In this document: positions 24,633-33,891 of the stretch, in pieces
Position numbering within the stretch: position 1 is the first letter of the stretch
Layout: each line of letters starts with the position of its first letter
Assembly: GCA_021773355.1 (NCBI GenBank)
Contig: JAJFKE010000010.1
Coordinates: 62,001 to 126,000 of the forward strand
DNA length: 64,000 nucleotides
DNA from: Gammaproteobacteria bacterium
GTDB taxonomy: Bacteria > Pseudomonadota > Gammaproteobacteria > Pseudomonadales > Pseudohongiellaceae
Reading direction: 5' to 3'
Notes under the pieces: model-generated
Told to the model about the DNA's origin: nothing
Seen by the model: the letters and a program-made list of their open reading frames with translations, nothing else
Database searches by the model: none
Program-made: the position numbers and the translations under genes

Positions 24633-26810
24633 TTACCACTTATACTGTAGTCGGCCAAAGAAATTCACACCCTGTCCTAACATGCGGCTACCGACTGGAA
24701 CCTCGCTGCCAATTACTCGATTGAAGCCGCTTAGATGATCAGTGTAATCTTCATCGAAAAGATTCTCGGCACCGGCAGATACAGTAAATTCATCATTGAT
24801 CAACCAGGTCAGGAATACATTAGTTAGCGCATAACTATCGCTTGCCGCAAAAGAATTGTTGGGGCTGGCAGGGTCAAAGGTATTGGTTCTGGACAAGTCG
24901 TCTTGTTCGGCAACGAACACCTGTTCGATCTTGGCGTTGAAATTGTTGGTCTCGTAGTACAGGGCAATTCGCGCGCTGCTTGGGGCAACACGGTAAATAT
25001 TGTCACTAATGTCCTCGCGATCGCCGTTTACGGTTGAGGCTATTCCTTCCAGCCGCCAATTAGAATTTATTCGCGCACCCAGGGTCAGATCAACGCCATC
25101 AAATTCTGCTTCTGTGTTGGCAAATATCAATGGTGTAGGGTCACCGTTTGCATTTGCACTAACCCCAATGACTGCCATATTGGTGGCGGCCACCCCTTGA
25201 ATATAGTCATCCACATTTCGATGGAACAGGCGAGGCGAGAAATAGAAATCTCCTACCACCCAATCGAAACCCAATTCAATCTGACGGGACTCTTCCGGCT
25301 TCAGTGCGGGGTTCCCCACATAGTTGTTACCGTCACCAATTCCCGCGTTGGCCTCTAATGGAATCCACAGATAACGTTCCTGATACATTGGTGAGCGGGT
25401 TTTTTGTGCGAAGCCCAGCTCGACTACCAGATTGTCTGTGGCCTGGTAGCGTCCTTTAACTACCCAGTCCAGATTATTATCAGTCTGACTGCGATCCGCA
25501 TTGTTAAAGCCTTCCCGTAACATCCAAACCGCACGCGGCGGAGTACCCATGGGCCACATCGCTGGATTCATGTCTACCAGCCTGGCCGGAAATGCATCCA
25601 CGGGGTCGGTACTCATGTCCAGGTTCTCGGAACGAAAACCTAGCTCCAGATAAGCTCGCGCGCCGATAAAAGAGGACCACTGAGCAAACACCGATAAACT
25701 TTCCACTTCCGAGCCGCTAAAATTATTGACAAAGAAAGGGGCAAAATCGGGATCGTGGACGATTGCATCATGCTCCGCGTCTTTGCCCTCAACACCGGCG
25801 ATTACTGAGCCATTGCCCATGGCCCAATCGAGCGTAAGTTTGAAGCCAGATTCCTCACTCCTGGCTAAAACTGAGCGATTGTCGTCGCCAACAAATGGAG
25901 GCAGAGGAATGTTGGAAAAATTCGGTGTCGGGCGCAGCAGGGAATTACTCATGCCGTGGTCGATATCAGAACCGTATACTTGCAGGGCGAGTCCCACTGC
26001 GCCGATTTCGCTGCGGTAGCTCGCATTCCAGACATCGGTGTCAAACCAGTCAATATCCATGGGAAGACTGGGGGTGCCGGTGTCCTCAGTTTCCAAGCGG
26101 TGCAAGTTCAATTCGAATTCGTGCACTCCGGATCGAAACCCGTAACCAATACCAAAAACATCTCTTTCGTATTGAGTTGCATCGACTGTGCCTGCGGCCG
26201 CTTCATAATCGTCTCCGTCATCGAAACTACCCACCGCATAAATGCGTTGCGCATTTGAGCTTAGGCCAAACACTCCCGAGTAGCTGGTACCTTCATCAAC
26301 AGTGCCAAAGGAAGCCTCAGTGTCGCCACTGAATACCCAATTATCTCCCGCGGCATAGTCGGGTCGTTTCCAATAAGCCGTGGCCGCACCGCCTATTCCA
26401 CCGCCGGTGGCAATGGAAGGGATACCTTGTTCCACCACTAATTCTTCCATTAGGCCGGCAGGAATGTGATGCAGAGGCGGGGCCATCCAGTTCGGGCCGC
26501 CACCGTGGATAAGCATGCCGTCTACCCGGACATTGATACGCGGACCAGACATCCCTCGGTACTGAATTTGCCCTGTTAATGGGCCGTTGTTATTTGCGGC
26601 CCCACCAGGTACCTGGTTCATCAGCTTGGCTGCGTCGACATTGGCACCGGTGCGTCTTGCGGTAAATTCTGTTTCCAGAAATTCCTGTCTACCAATGACG
26701 ATAACCTCCTCAATCCGGTCCTGAGCGTGTACAGCTGCACTTGTCGAAAGAAAAAGTAAACTTAGTGCGATGAGGTTTTTTAATCGATGCCTTGGATTTA
26801 GTTGGATCAC
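24633..26810 (-). CDS. TonB-dependent receptor (OprC-like features)
   Basis: 725 residues from a GTG start with GGGAG seven bases upstream. A signal peptide (1-29, cut near VHA) and a TonB-box-like RIEEVIVIG are followed by a plug with YRGMSGPRINVRVDGM and MEELVVEQGIPSIATGGGI. The barrel contains GTPSLPMDIDWFDT and the Met-rich segments MAPPLHHIP and DIDHGMS, with a C-terminal aromatic end (FFGRLQYKW). The TPSLPMD motif with Met/His-rich loops recalls OprC/NosA copper receptors; metal import is a low-confidence inference. A PQQ enzyme lies downstream on the same strand. Confidence 0.87.
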   Translation of the reverse strand: MIQLNPRHRLKNLIALSLLFLSTSAAVHAQDRIEEVIVIGRQEFLETEFTARRTGANVDAAKLMNQVPGGAANNNGPLTGQIQYRGMSGPRINVRVDGMLIHGGGPNWMAPPLHHIPAGLMEELVVEQGIPSIATGGGIGGAATAYWKRPDYAAGDNWVFSGDTEASFGTVDEGTSYSGVFGLSSNAQRIYAVGSFDDGDDYEAAAGTVDATQYERDVFGIGYGFRSGVHEFELNLHRLETEDTGTPSLPMDIDWFDTDVWNASYRSEIGAVGLALQVYGSDIDHGMSNSLLRPTPNFSNIPLPPFVGDDNRSVLARSEESGFKLTLDWAMGNGSVIAGVEGKDAEHDAIVHDPDFAPFFVNNFSGSEVESLSVFAQWSSFIGARAYLELGFRSENLDMSTDPVDAFPARLVDMNPAMWPMGTPPRAVWMLREGFNNADRSQTDNNLDWVVKGRYQATDNLVVELGFAQKTRSPMYQERYLWIPLEANAGIGDGNNYVGNPALKPEESRQIELGFDWVVGDFYFSPRLFHRNVDDYIQGVAATNMAVIGVSANANGDPTPLIFANTEAEFDGVDLTLGARINSNWRLEGIASTVNGDREDISDNIYRVAPSSARIALYYETNNFNAKIEQVFVAEQDDLSRTNTFDPASPNNSFAASDSYALTNVFLTWLINDEFTVSAGAENLFDEDYTDHLSGFNRVIGSEVPVGSRMLGQGVNFFGRLQYKW

Positions 26811-27207
26811 TGCAAACTCCCATGGTTCAGACTGGATGAAAGGTTGATAATTTTCTGGAATAAGTCACGCTGAGGATTATAGTGATAGAGTCCAGCCCCC
26901 TGCCTGTGGCATATTGTCACGCCAGGTCCCATAGCTTTTGATCTGAACTTAGTATTAATAGAGTAAATTCAACAGCTTAAAAATTTTCCTTGAGCTCTGA
27001 GCAGTAGTATTGTGGAATAGCTAGTTGATTCAGTGTTGATTCAGGTCAATCCGACTATAAGTAACAGCCTTGGGTGAGAAAGGCTTGGTAGATGGAGTTC
27101 GCTGGCAACCCTAATTATTTGACCTGTCGGTGGCTGCAGAGATTGGCGGCGACTAACTAGCTTTATTTTATTTTGATTTTCTGAAGCAACTAAAGCAGTA
27201 GTAACAA
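26811..27207. other. Divergent promoter region
   Basis: 397 bases between the leftward TonB receptor and the rightward TPR-like gene. On the minus strand a TATAAT hexamer occurs at about 26877-26882, some 70 bases from the GTG, but no matching -35 is evident. I looked for a cobalamin or other riboswitch in front of the receptor and saw none. Confidence 0.3.
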
Positions 27208-28308
27208 ATGAGCACAGTGATACTGAAATCTAAATCGGAATTCGCCAAACTATTCTTGGGGTATTCACTGTGCGCTTTACTATTGCTGTTCACAGCGACC
27301 TTATTGACACCGGTGATCGCTCAGGAATCTGCAGTTGAGCCGGGTTTGGACGCTGAGATAGACGCGTTAGAAAATCAACGGGAAACGGAGCAAGAGAAGG
27401 CTCGTCAATTAGAAATCACCAGAGAATTGACTCAACGCCAGCAAGCCATTGGTGAGTTGCAGAGCAATCAGGGTATCTATGCTCCGCAACTGCAAGAAGC
27501 CTATGGCGATTTAGCAGCGTTTTATGAAGAGTTAGAAGATTTCGAATCGGCTATCTCGATCTATTCCGATGCGCTGCAGATAAGCAGAATTAATACCGGT
27601 CTGTATAGCGATCAGCAACTGCCGATCATCGAATCTCTTATTGGTAGTAACAGTCGTTTGAGAAACTGGGAAGAAGCTGATGATCTTCATGAGTTGAGTT
27701 ATCACATCAGTAGTCGTCTCTATGAGGTTGATGATTTCGCATACTTGTTGGCGGCTCAACATTATGGTGAATGGAAACTACGGCTATTACGTGAAAATTT
27801 ACTGGATCAAAATTACCGTTCATATTCGCGCAGTGCTGAGGACTTGAGTGATTTCTACGAACGGATTATTGCTAATTTGGAAATTCAAGCTGAGCTGAGG
27901 CCGGAGAATCTAATACAGATGCTGTATGGCAAATCCGAGGCGGATTTAGTATTAGCCCGCGCCATTGCTAGTACCCCCTATACAGCTTTTGAGGGAACGG
28001 CCAGTCGCTATATTACACAGTCACGATGCCGTAACGTTCGAAACGCCAGCGGCCAAATTGTTAGAGAGTGTGTAAATGTGCAAGTTGAAAATCCCCGTTA
28101 CCGTCAGTCACAGCAGGACGCAAAACAGTATGCTCTGAACCGCAGGACTAGAGCGGTACAAAATTCGATTGATCGGTTACGGCAAATTCATCAGCAAAGC
28201 AATGACCTTGGAAAACAGGAATTGGATCAGCTGGAATCCGATATTGCCGAAATAGAAACCCAGAATGTGATGTTGGCCCGTCAGTCTCGTTCACGACGCC
28301 TATTCTAG
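27208..28308 (+). CDS. TPR-like exported/anchored protein of unknown function
   Basis: 366 residues; not recognised as a named family. An N-terminal hydrophobic segment (about 18-37) followed by VIAQ looks like a signal peptide or anchor. A charged helical region (about 45-85) with coiled-coil character leads into helical repeats. One TPR-like unit is clear (LQEAYGDLAAFYEELEDFES, then AISIYSDALQISR, about 97-130), and a second matches about 150-180. Later come a Cys pair (CRNVRNASGQIVRECVNV) and a Gln-rich helix at the C-terminus. Its TAG stop is formed inside the CTAG at the left end of the adjacent MITE, so the original C-terminus may have been longer. Confidence 0.6.
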   Translation: MSTVILKSKSEFAKLFLGYSLCALLLLFTATLLTPVIAQESAVEPGLDAEIDALENQRETEQEKARQLEITRELTQRQQAIGELQSNQGIYAPQLQEAYGDLAAFYEELEDFESAISIYSDALQISRINTGLYSDQQLPIIESLIGSNSRLRNWEEADDLHELSYHISSRLYEVDDFAYLLAAQHYGEWKLRLLRENLLDQNYRSYSRSAEDLSDFYERIIANLEIQAELRPENLIQMLYGKSEADLVLARAIASTPYTAFEGTASRYITQSRCRNVRNASGQIVRECVNVQVENPRYRQSQQDAKQYALNRRTRAVQNSIDRLRQIHQQSNDLGKQELDQLESDIAEIETQNVMLARQSRSRRLF

Positions 28309-28550
28309 GGAGCCTCTGAACAAGTCTATGACCTCTCTGGCCTACAGCCAATTCTGCTATCAAGACGTACTTTCGCCGGGCCTGTCAAGAAACTGCAACG
28401 CACAGAGCGCACTCGGTGTAAACCCCCGACCGGCGGGGCCTAAGCAGGCGCCGTACTGCGGCGTTGGCGCGCTTGGTGCGCACGACGCCTTGCTTCAGCG
28501 CGCGCCAGACTCCCGCAGAGTGACCATAGACTTGTTCAGAGGCTCCCTAG
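28305..28550. mobile_element. 246-bp MITE with perfect 26-bp terminal inverted repeats
   Basis: The left end CTAGGGAGCCTCTGAACAAG, then TCTATG (28305-28330), is the exact inverted complement of 28525-28550. If CTAG is a 4-bp target duplication, the repeats are 22 bp. The interior is GC-rich with its own hairpins, and no open reading frame or transposase is evident. The GAACAAGTC segment and CTAG target resemble IS5-family ends, so it may be moved in trans by such an IS; this is inference. It overlaps the stop codon of the preceding gene. Confidence 0.8.
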
Positions 28551-28739
28551 TGTTGGCAGCGGGCAAGCTGCGCTGCTTATTTCAGGAAACAGCCAATTCA
28601 GCCTAAAATCTCTCTGTCTGCCGCAATATTATGGGGATTCAGACCTGTTTTGCTGGAAAAAACTCTACACAAAGTGTTCAATGTGGCTGTTCTGTGGCGT
28701 TTTCGCGCCCGGAGCTGGATCAAACAACCGGAGGAGATT

Positions 28740-29282
28740 ATGTCTCAATTTGTTAATCGACTATCTCGGCTTACGCTTGCAGCATTATTCGCTGCTGTAG
28801 CGCTGGGAAGTCAATTTGCTGCCGCATTGGAAGTGGGTGATAAAGCGCCTGATTTCTCACTGCAGGCATCGGATGGTAAGACCTACAGCATGTCCCAGTT
28901 TCTGGGTGAGAAGCCTGTAGTAATTGCCTTCTTTCCAAAAGCCTTTACCGGCGGATGAACTATGCAATGTAAAGCGCTGCGTGACAGTGCCAAAGAAATT
29001 CAAAGTTTTGACGTTGCATACTTCATGGCCAGTGTAGACACACTGGAAGACAATACGGCCTTCGCTGAAGAGCATCAGGCTGGTTTTCCTATACTTGCAG
29101 ATCCTGAAAAGGAAATGACAGGTGAATATGGTGTGTTAATGGCTGCTGGTTTCGCTAATCGTTGGACCTACTATATAGGTGCCGATGGCACGATCTTGAA
29201 GATCGACAAAGAAACCAAGCCAGCAACGGCAGGCAAGGATTTAACCCGCACCATGGAAGAATTGGGTTTTCCAAAAGTATAA
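28740..29282 (+). CDS. Exported selenocysteine-containing peroxiredoxin
   Basis: 180 residues if the in-frame TGA at 28956-28958 is read as selenocysteine (residue 73). The ATG has GGAGGAG just upstream. A signal peptide (about 1-29) precedes a typical AhpC/TSA fold: [58 protein letters not shown], and [15 protein letters not shown]. The TGA replaces exactly the peroxidatic Cys of the TxxC motif (T-G-G-U), and a second Cys lies four residues later. Reading continues in frame with full homology on both sides, so neither a frameshift nor decay is indicated. A SECIS-like hairpin follows. It should reduce peroxides in the periplasm. A strong terminator follows. Confidence 0.85.
28974..28990 (+). 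promoter_or_regulatory. Candidate bacterial SECIS element
   Basis: In RNA, GCGCUG-CGUGA-CAGUGC forms a 6-bp stem (one G-U) with a 5-nt loop whose second base is G. The loop starts 21 bases after the UGA, within the 16-37 range described for bacterial SECIS. It lies inside the coding sequence as expected. Confidence 0.7.
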
Positions 29283-29317
29283 GTTCTCAAGCTTTCCAGT
29301 TGAGATCGCAAGAAGAC

Positions 29318-29350
29318 AAACCCGGGTACTTGGAAGTACTCGGGTTTTTT
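29318..29350 (+). terminator. Rho-independent terminator
   Basis: AACCCGGGTACTT / AAGTACTCGGGTT stem (13 bp with one G-T) with a 2-base loop and a run of T. It lies 36 bases past the Sec-peroxiredoxin stop. Confidence 0.85.
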
Positions 29351-29524
29351 ATTTCACAGTAAAGATAGCGGTTTAGTGCTGAGGTGTCGCAGTCAACTCT
29401 GTCCAAATTATGGCCATTGTTGGCAATAGGCTGATTGCCCCTGTCATTGTATTGTGGCCTCTGATTCCCTGTGACAGAATGCCAGCTATCCCTATTCTCT
29501 ATATTGCAGTAACGGAGCGCATCT

Positions 29525-30403
29525 ATGTCTAAATTCGGCCTTTGGGCTATAGCAGCGATAGCAGTGCTAACTCTACTGTATTTAGTTTATCTGGCTGCCA
29601 CTTTTGAAGCTCCAACGGGCACAACCACGGTAATCGTACCCGCTACAGTCACGCAAACGGTACAGGAACCTGCGCTGGTGGCCCAACCGCGCCTACCCCA
29701 AACTCGTTTGCAGCCTCCCGACCAGCCACCAGCGGTTGCGGCAACACCGGTAATTAACGAAGCCCCGGATGAGGTAGAAATGCCCGAGGCCATAGTGGAA
29801 GAATCAGATTCAGAACTGGTGCAGCTGCCTAGCTTGAATAATAGTGATGAATTCCTGTTCGAAGGTTTGCGTGCGTTGCAAAATGGTGCGGCTCTAGTGC
29901 GGGTGTTGGCGAATGAGCAATTGCTGCGATCATTCGTGGTATTTGTGGAAAATATTAGTCGCGGTGAATTTCCGCAAACCGGCCTGCCTTATAAGCGAAT
30001 TGAGCAAGAAATGCAGGTTCGAAATATTGATGATAATTTATTTGTAATGGATGAAAGTGCCCACGCGCGTTTCGATGAAGTCGTGGAACTATTTGTCTCT
30101 ATCGATACCGATCAGGCGATGACCTTGTATCGAACTCTGTCGCCACTATTTCAACAAGCCTATGCGGAAATAGGTTTTCGAAATGTCAATTTCGATGACA
30201 CCTTGCGCTCTGCCATAAATACTGTGCTGCGTTCACCCAATGTTGAAGGGCCTTATCAGTTAGTTAAGCCTTCTGTAATGTATCTCTATGCAGATGCGAA
30301 TATTGAAAATCTTGAAGAAGTTCACAAGCAATTGATACGCATTGGACCAGAGAATGCGGAGAAATTAAAAACCAAACTTCGCGAATTCTCGCTGCGGCTG
30401 TGA
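29525..30403 (+). CDS. DUF3014 domain membrane protein
   Basis: 292 residues. One N-terminal transmembrane helix (about 5-27) is followed by a Thr/Pro/Glu-rich linker (about 30-105). The DUF3014 domain starts near 106 with NNSDEFLFEGLRAL and continues with LLRSFVVFVENISRGEFPQ and a helical part containing LYRTLSPLFQQAYAEIGF. This is the usual layout of DUF3014 proteins, which face the periplasm and have no known activity. It is preceded by the strong terminator of the Sec-peroxiredoxin and followed after 40 bases by SseA, with which it may share a transcript. Confidence 0.82.
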   Translation: MSKFGLWAIAAIAVLTLLYLVYLAATFEAPTGTTTVIVPATVTQTVQEPALVAQPRLPQTRLQPPDQPPAVAATPVINEAPDEVEMPEAIVEESDSELVQLPSLNNSDEFLFEGLRALQNGAALVRVLANEQLLRSFVVFVENISRGEFPQTGLPYKRIEQEMQVRNIDDNLFVMDESAHARFDEVVELFVSIDTDQAMTLYRTLSPLFQQAYAEIGFRNVNFDDTLRSAINTVLRSPNVEGPYQLVKPSVMYLYADANIENLEEVHKQLIRIGPENAEKLKTKLREFSLRL

Positions 30404-30443
30404 AACAGTATTCTCTAAGACGAGAAAATTGCAGGTGGGTTTA

Positions 30444-31295
30444 ATGCTTCAAATTCCGTCTCCCCTTGTTGATGTCAATTGGTTGCAAGAACACCTGGGA
30501 TCAGCACAGCTGGTGGTGTTGGATGCCTCTGTTCCTCCGGTTGTCCCGGGCTATGTTTCTCTCAATAACGAAGAAAATTTTCTAGCCATACCTGGTGCCA
30601 GACGTTTCGACTACGACACCAAGATTTGCAAGCCTGATTCGTCTCTTCCCCATATGATGCCTGGTGCGGAACTATTTCAGCAGGAAGTTAGAAGGCTGGG
30701 TATAAATAAAGACAGTGTGGTAGTCATCTATGATGATGTGGGTTTATACGCGAGCCCTCGGGCTTGGTGGATGTTGCGGGCCATGGGTCATGATCAGGTT
30801 GCAGTGCTCGACGGTGGCTTACGCGCCTGGATAGATGCCGGATACAGGACGGTGAATGCCTTGCAAGAAGAAACAGCCGGCGGCAACTTTATTAGTAATT
30901 TCGACGAGCAAACATTTTGTGACTTTTCTGTGGTGTTATCAGCCTTGGATGATTCTAGCTGCGTTATTTTAGATGCCCGTTCCAGTGGCCGCTTTCATGG
31001 AACGGCGCCAGAGCCTAGGGCGGGAATTCGTGGCGGCCACATGCCAAACGCAAAAAATTTGCCGTTCCCCGAGGTGCTGGAAGCTGGAGCCATGAAGCCG
31101 GTTGCTGAACTGCGTGAGATTTTCAGAAAGTTTATCACTGAAGATAATAGATTGATCACCAGCTGTGGCTCCGGGCTGACTGCCTGCGTACTAACGTTTG
31201 CTGCCTATCTTGCCGGGCATCGCAAGCTAACTGTCTACGATGGCTCCTGGATAGAGTGGGGAGCCCCCTCCAAACTACCGGTGGTTACGGATTAA
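30444..31295 (+). CDS. sseA: 3-mercaptopyruvate/thiosulfate sulfurtransferase (two rhodanese domains)
   Basis: 283 residues from the ATG at 30444 (AGGTGGG nearby; an upstream in-frame TTG is less likely). There are two rhodanese domains. The N-terminal one (about 5-130, PLVDVNWLQEHLG, VVIYDDVG, RAWWMLRAMGH) lacks the Cys. The C-terminal one (about 150-280) carries the active loop TSCGSGLTACV. The CGSG(V/L)TA loop favours 3-mercaptopyruvate over thiosulfate. It transfers sulfane sulfur in the cytoplasm. The ending VYDGSWIEWG is conserved in SseA. Confidence 0.88.
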   Translation: MLQIPSPLVDVNWLQEHLGSAQLVVLDASVPPVVPGYVSLNNEENFLAIPGARRFDYDTKICKPDSSLPHMMPGAELFQQEVRRLGINKDSVVVIYDDVGLYASPRAWWMLRAMGHDQVAVLDGGLRAWIDAGYRTVNALQEETAGGNFISNFDEQTFCDFSVVLSALDDSSCVILDARSSGRFHGTAPEPRAGIRGGHMPNAKNLPFPEVLEAGAMKPVAELREIFRKFITEDNRLITSCGSGLTACVLTFAAYLAGHRKLTVYDGSWIEWGAPSKLPVVTD

Positions 31296-31465
31296 ACCGC
31301 TAGTGAGTGGCCATTACTAACATTTACCCTATTTCTGTTCCTATTTTTACGTTGATTACTGACTAAATGGGTTAATTCGCGGTATAAATCCATTTTCTAA
31401 TAATAATATCAGCAAGCAAGGATTTATTAATTGCCAACTGATTACCTGAGTATTGGCTGCTTAGC

Positions 31466-32068
31466 GTGAAGTGTGAAAATCATCCTGGTGTGGATTCAAT
31501 AGATCAATGCGCGGTTTGCTCCGTGCCTCTGTGTGGGATTTGCGCAAATTTTACTGATTCTGGCGTCTTATGTGAGCGCTGCGTCCAAAATCAAGTGAAT
31601 TCGGCATTTGTCGATTCCCAGAACAAACCCTCTGACGACTTCAAAAAAATGCTCAATGAGCCTGCTGCAGTTTCTCTGGCTCCCAAGAAACAACGCATCG
31701 AAGAAAGTATTGAAAAACGTGAAAAAATGCACATCGCCATTGTTATTCTTAGTTGTGTGTTTATAGCGGTAAGATTATTTACCTCAATAGGCTCGCCTGG
31801 GGTTCTTAATCAGTCACAGGTTCAGGCTGAGGAATTAGCCATACAACAACGCACGCTTTGCGTGCAGGTGTTCTGGGAAATTGCGGCGCTTCTACAGGAA
31901 GGTGAACTGCCCAATGAGTCTTTACGCTGCGGTGAACTAGGCGTACCCAATATTATCAGTCGCGTTGGTGACGACATTATTGTGACTCATCCTAACCCCC
32001 GCCTACTGGGTTTTAGTGAGCTTTCGGTTAGTAAAAGCAATCCAATTCCAAGGGTGCAGGTACTCTGA
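31466..32068 (+). CDS. B-box-like zinc-finger membrane protein
   Basis: 200 residues from a GTG start. The first ~40 residues hold a B-box/zinc-ribbon pattern: CENH, CAVCSVPLCGIC and CERC, enough ligands for two zinc sites. A linker with charged residues is followed by one transmembrane helix (about 88-105, HIAIVILSCVFIAVRL) and a C-terminal domain of unknown fold with two Cys (CVQVFW, LRCGEL). The stop overlaps the ATG of the following pilin by one base (TGATG), so the two are translationally coupled. A role in pilus assembly or in stabilising the pilin is a contextual guess only. Confidence 0.7.
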   Translation: MKCENHPGVDSIDQCAVCSVPLCGICANFTDSGVLCERCVQNQVNSAFVDSQNKPSDDFKKMLNEPAAVSLAPKKQRIEESIEKREKMHIAIVILSCVFIAVRLFTSIGSPGVLNQSQVQAEELAIQQRTLCVQVFWEIAALLQEGELPNESLRCGELGVPNIISRVGDDIIVTHPNPRLLGFSELSVSKSNPIPRVQVL

Positions 32069-32607
32069 TGATACTAAGCACATATAACAACAAGCGCCGT
32101 AATAATGCAGGTTTTACTCTCATCGAACTGCTGTCTGTTACTGCCATCATCGGAATTCTGGCTAGCGTGGCATTTCCCATTATTATTCGGTACAACGTCA
32201 AGGCTCAAGTCACGGAGGGCGTTTTGTTGTTGTCAGAATTAAGACGCCGCGTAGAGATTGGCTTCAACAGGACTCGTGCATTGGATACGGTAATCCCATC
32301 ATCTCCGGCACCGGATGGCCAAATATTTGGCGGGCCGTTTTATAATTATTCAACCTTATTTGGTAGCACAAGTGATATGTGGGAGACGATTGAATATCAA
32401 CCAAAAGGTCCGCATCGAATATTAGTTCTACGTGCATATCGTAAGCCTGAGTGGGGGAATTCCGATATCGGGCTGCATATTCAAATCAGGTTGCGCAGTG
32501 ATAATACCTTAGACTTTCGTTGCAATATTAATGAATTGGCGAGCCGAGAGCCCTACGTGCCTTCGACCTGTATGCTCGGTAGTGCGAATGATTGGACATC
32601 CTGGTGA
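32068..32607 (+). CDS. Type IV pilin-like protein
   Basis: 179 residues with a class-III signal. A positively charged leader ([15 protein letters not shown]) is followed by the prepilin cleavage site [10 protein letters not shown] with Glu at +5 and the N-terminal hydrophobic helix ([16 protein letters not shown]). The globular part has a C-terminal Cys pair ([19 protein letters not shown]) that forms the D-loop expected of major or major-like pilins. It is translationally coupled to the B-box protein. No other pilus assembly gene is in the window, so partners must lie elsewhere. It is likely a minor or orphan pilin. Confidence 0.88.
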   Translation: MILSTYNNKRRNNAGFTLIELLSVTAIIGILASVAFPIIIRYNVKAQVTEGVLLLSELRRRVEIGFNRTRALDTVIPSSPAPDGQIFGGPFYNYSTLFGSTSDMWETIEYQPKGPHRILVLRAYRKPEWGNSDIGLHIQIRLRSDNTLDFRCNINELASREPYVPSTCMLGSANDWTSW

Positions 32608-32758
32608 CGGCGCGGGTTTCTCCATTTTGGTCCGCGCGCGATTATCCACCGGCTTCCACAGCATCAATAAGGGTTTTTACAAGCAAGTGCTATTTTTGTA
32701 CAATCTCCCGCCTGGTAAATGCGCCGGATTTACGTTCCGGTTAGCGAAGGATGATAGT

Positions 32759-33769
32759 ATGAATACTCCCTCCTACAATGTGGTTGTGGCCGCGCTGTAC
32801 AGATTCGCAAAATTCCCCGACTTCGAAACTTTTCGTCAGCCCTTACTTAAACTCATGCTAAGCCAGCAAGTGCGCGGCACGGTTTTATTGGCAGCTGAAG
32901 GTGTCAACGGCACCATCGCAGGATCGCGCGAAGGAATAGATACGGTGCTGGCCTGGCTTGCCACTGACAGCAGATTCGAGGCGATTGCCGCGAAAGAGTC
33001 TTATGTCGACGAAAATCCCTTCTACCGAACCAAGGTCAAACTAAAGAAAGAGATTGTCACCATGGGAGTGGAGGATATTGATCCTACCCACATCGTTGGC
33101 ACCTATGTTGAGCCTGCCGACTGGAATGATCTTATTGATGATCCTGAAGTACTGCTTTTAGATACTCGAAATAAGTACGAAGTGGAAATTGGCACATTCG
33201 ATTCTGCTATAAATCCGCAAACCGATTCTTTTCGAGAATTTCCTGAGTATGTGGCGAAGAATCTGGATCCCAAGGCACACAAAAAAGTTGCGATGTTTTG
33301 CACCGGCGGCATTCGCTGTGAAAAATCTACAGCCTATCTTAAGCAACATGGTTTTGAGAATGTGTTCCATTTAAAGGGTGGCATACTCAAGTATCTGGAA
33401 GATGTGCCCCAAGCGAACAGCAAGTGGCGAGGCGAATGCTTTGTTTTCGACAATCGAGTTACAGTAAATCATCAATTGGAAAAAGGTGATTATGACCAAT
33501 GTCATGCCTGCCGCATGCCCATTACTGAGCAGGATAAGCTGAACGAGAATTACCTGAAGGGAGTCAGCTGCTATCACTGCTATGACAAGCACAGCAAGGA
33601 GCAGGTAAAGCGCTTTGCCGAGCGAGAGCGGCAGATGGAGCTCGCCAAAAAACGTGGAGAAGCTCATATTGGTGCGCCTATGCAATCTGCGATCGAGCGT
33701 GGCAAACAGGAAAAACTGCGTTTCAAGCAAGAACAAAGGAGGCGAGATAAAGCCAGGTTGCGATCCTGA
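32759..33769 (+). CDS. trhO: tRNA uridine(34) hydroxylase, TrhO/YceA-type rhodanese
   Basis: 336 residues from the ATG at 32759, preceded by GCGAAGGA. An in-frame extension upstream overlaps the pilin gene and is not supported. Domain order is an N-terminal acylphosphatase-like domain (about 1-95, [15 protein letters not shown]), then rhodanese (about 125-220) with active Cys in [11 protein letters not shown], then a Cys-rich C-terminal domain ([13 protein letters not shown]) and a charged tail. This is the canonical TrhO layout, which makes 5-hydroxyuridine at tRNA position 34 independently of oxygen. It stands alone between pilin and dehydrogenase genes. Confidence 0.92.
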   Translation: MNTPSYNVVVAALYRFAKFPDFETFRQPLLKLMLSQQVRGTVLLAAEGVNGTIAGSREGIDTVLAWLATDSRFEAIAAKESYVDENPFYRTKVKLKKEIVTMGVEDIDPTHIVGTYVEPADWNDLIDDPEVLLLDTRNKYEVEIGTFDSAINPQTDSFREFPEYVAKNLDPKAHKKVAMFCTGGIRCEKSTAYLKQHGFENVFHLKGGILKYLEDVPQANSKWRGECFVFDNRVTVNHQLEKGDYDQCHACRMPITEQDKLNENYLKGVSCYHCYDKHSKEQVKRFAERERQMELAKKRGEAHIGAPMQSAIERGKQEKLRFKQEQRRRDKARLRS

Positions 33770-33891
33770 TAATCTTCGGAGTTAATCAGAAGGTCCCTAG
33801 TTCAACATAGCCCCCCTGTGGCTTTTTGGGTATAGTCTTTGAAAGCAGCGTGAATATGATTTCAATATTGAATAATGAAAAGGCTAATACT

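Noticed and set aside
26811..27000. Possible cobalamin riboswitch before the TonB receptor
   Set aside because: No B12-box consensus or conserved core was found; only a GCCAC segment matches.
28956..28958. TGA read as a nonsense mutation or assembly error splitting a peroxiredoxin
   Set aside because: Homology continues in the same frame, the stop falls exactly at the catalytic Cys, a SECIS-like hairpin follows and a second gene shows the same pattern.
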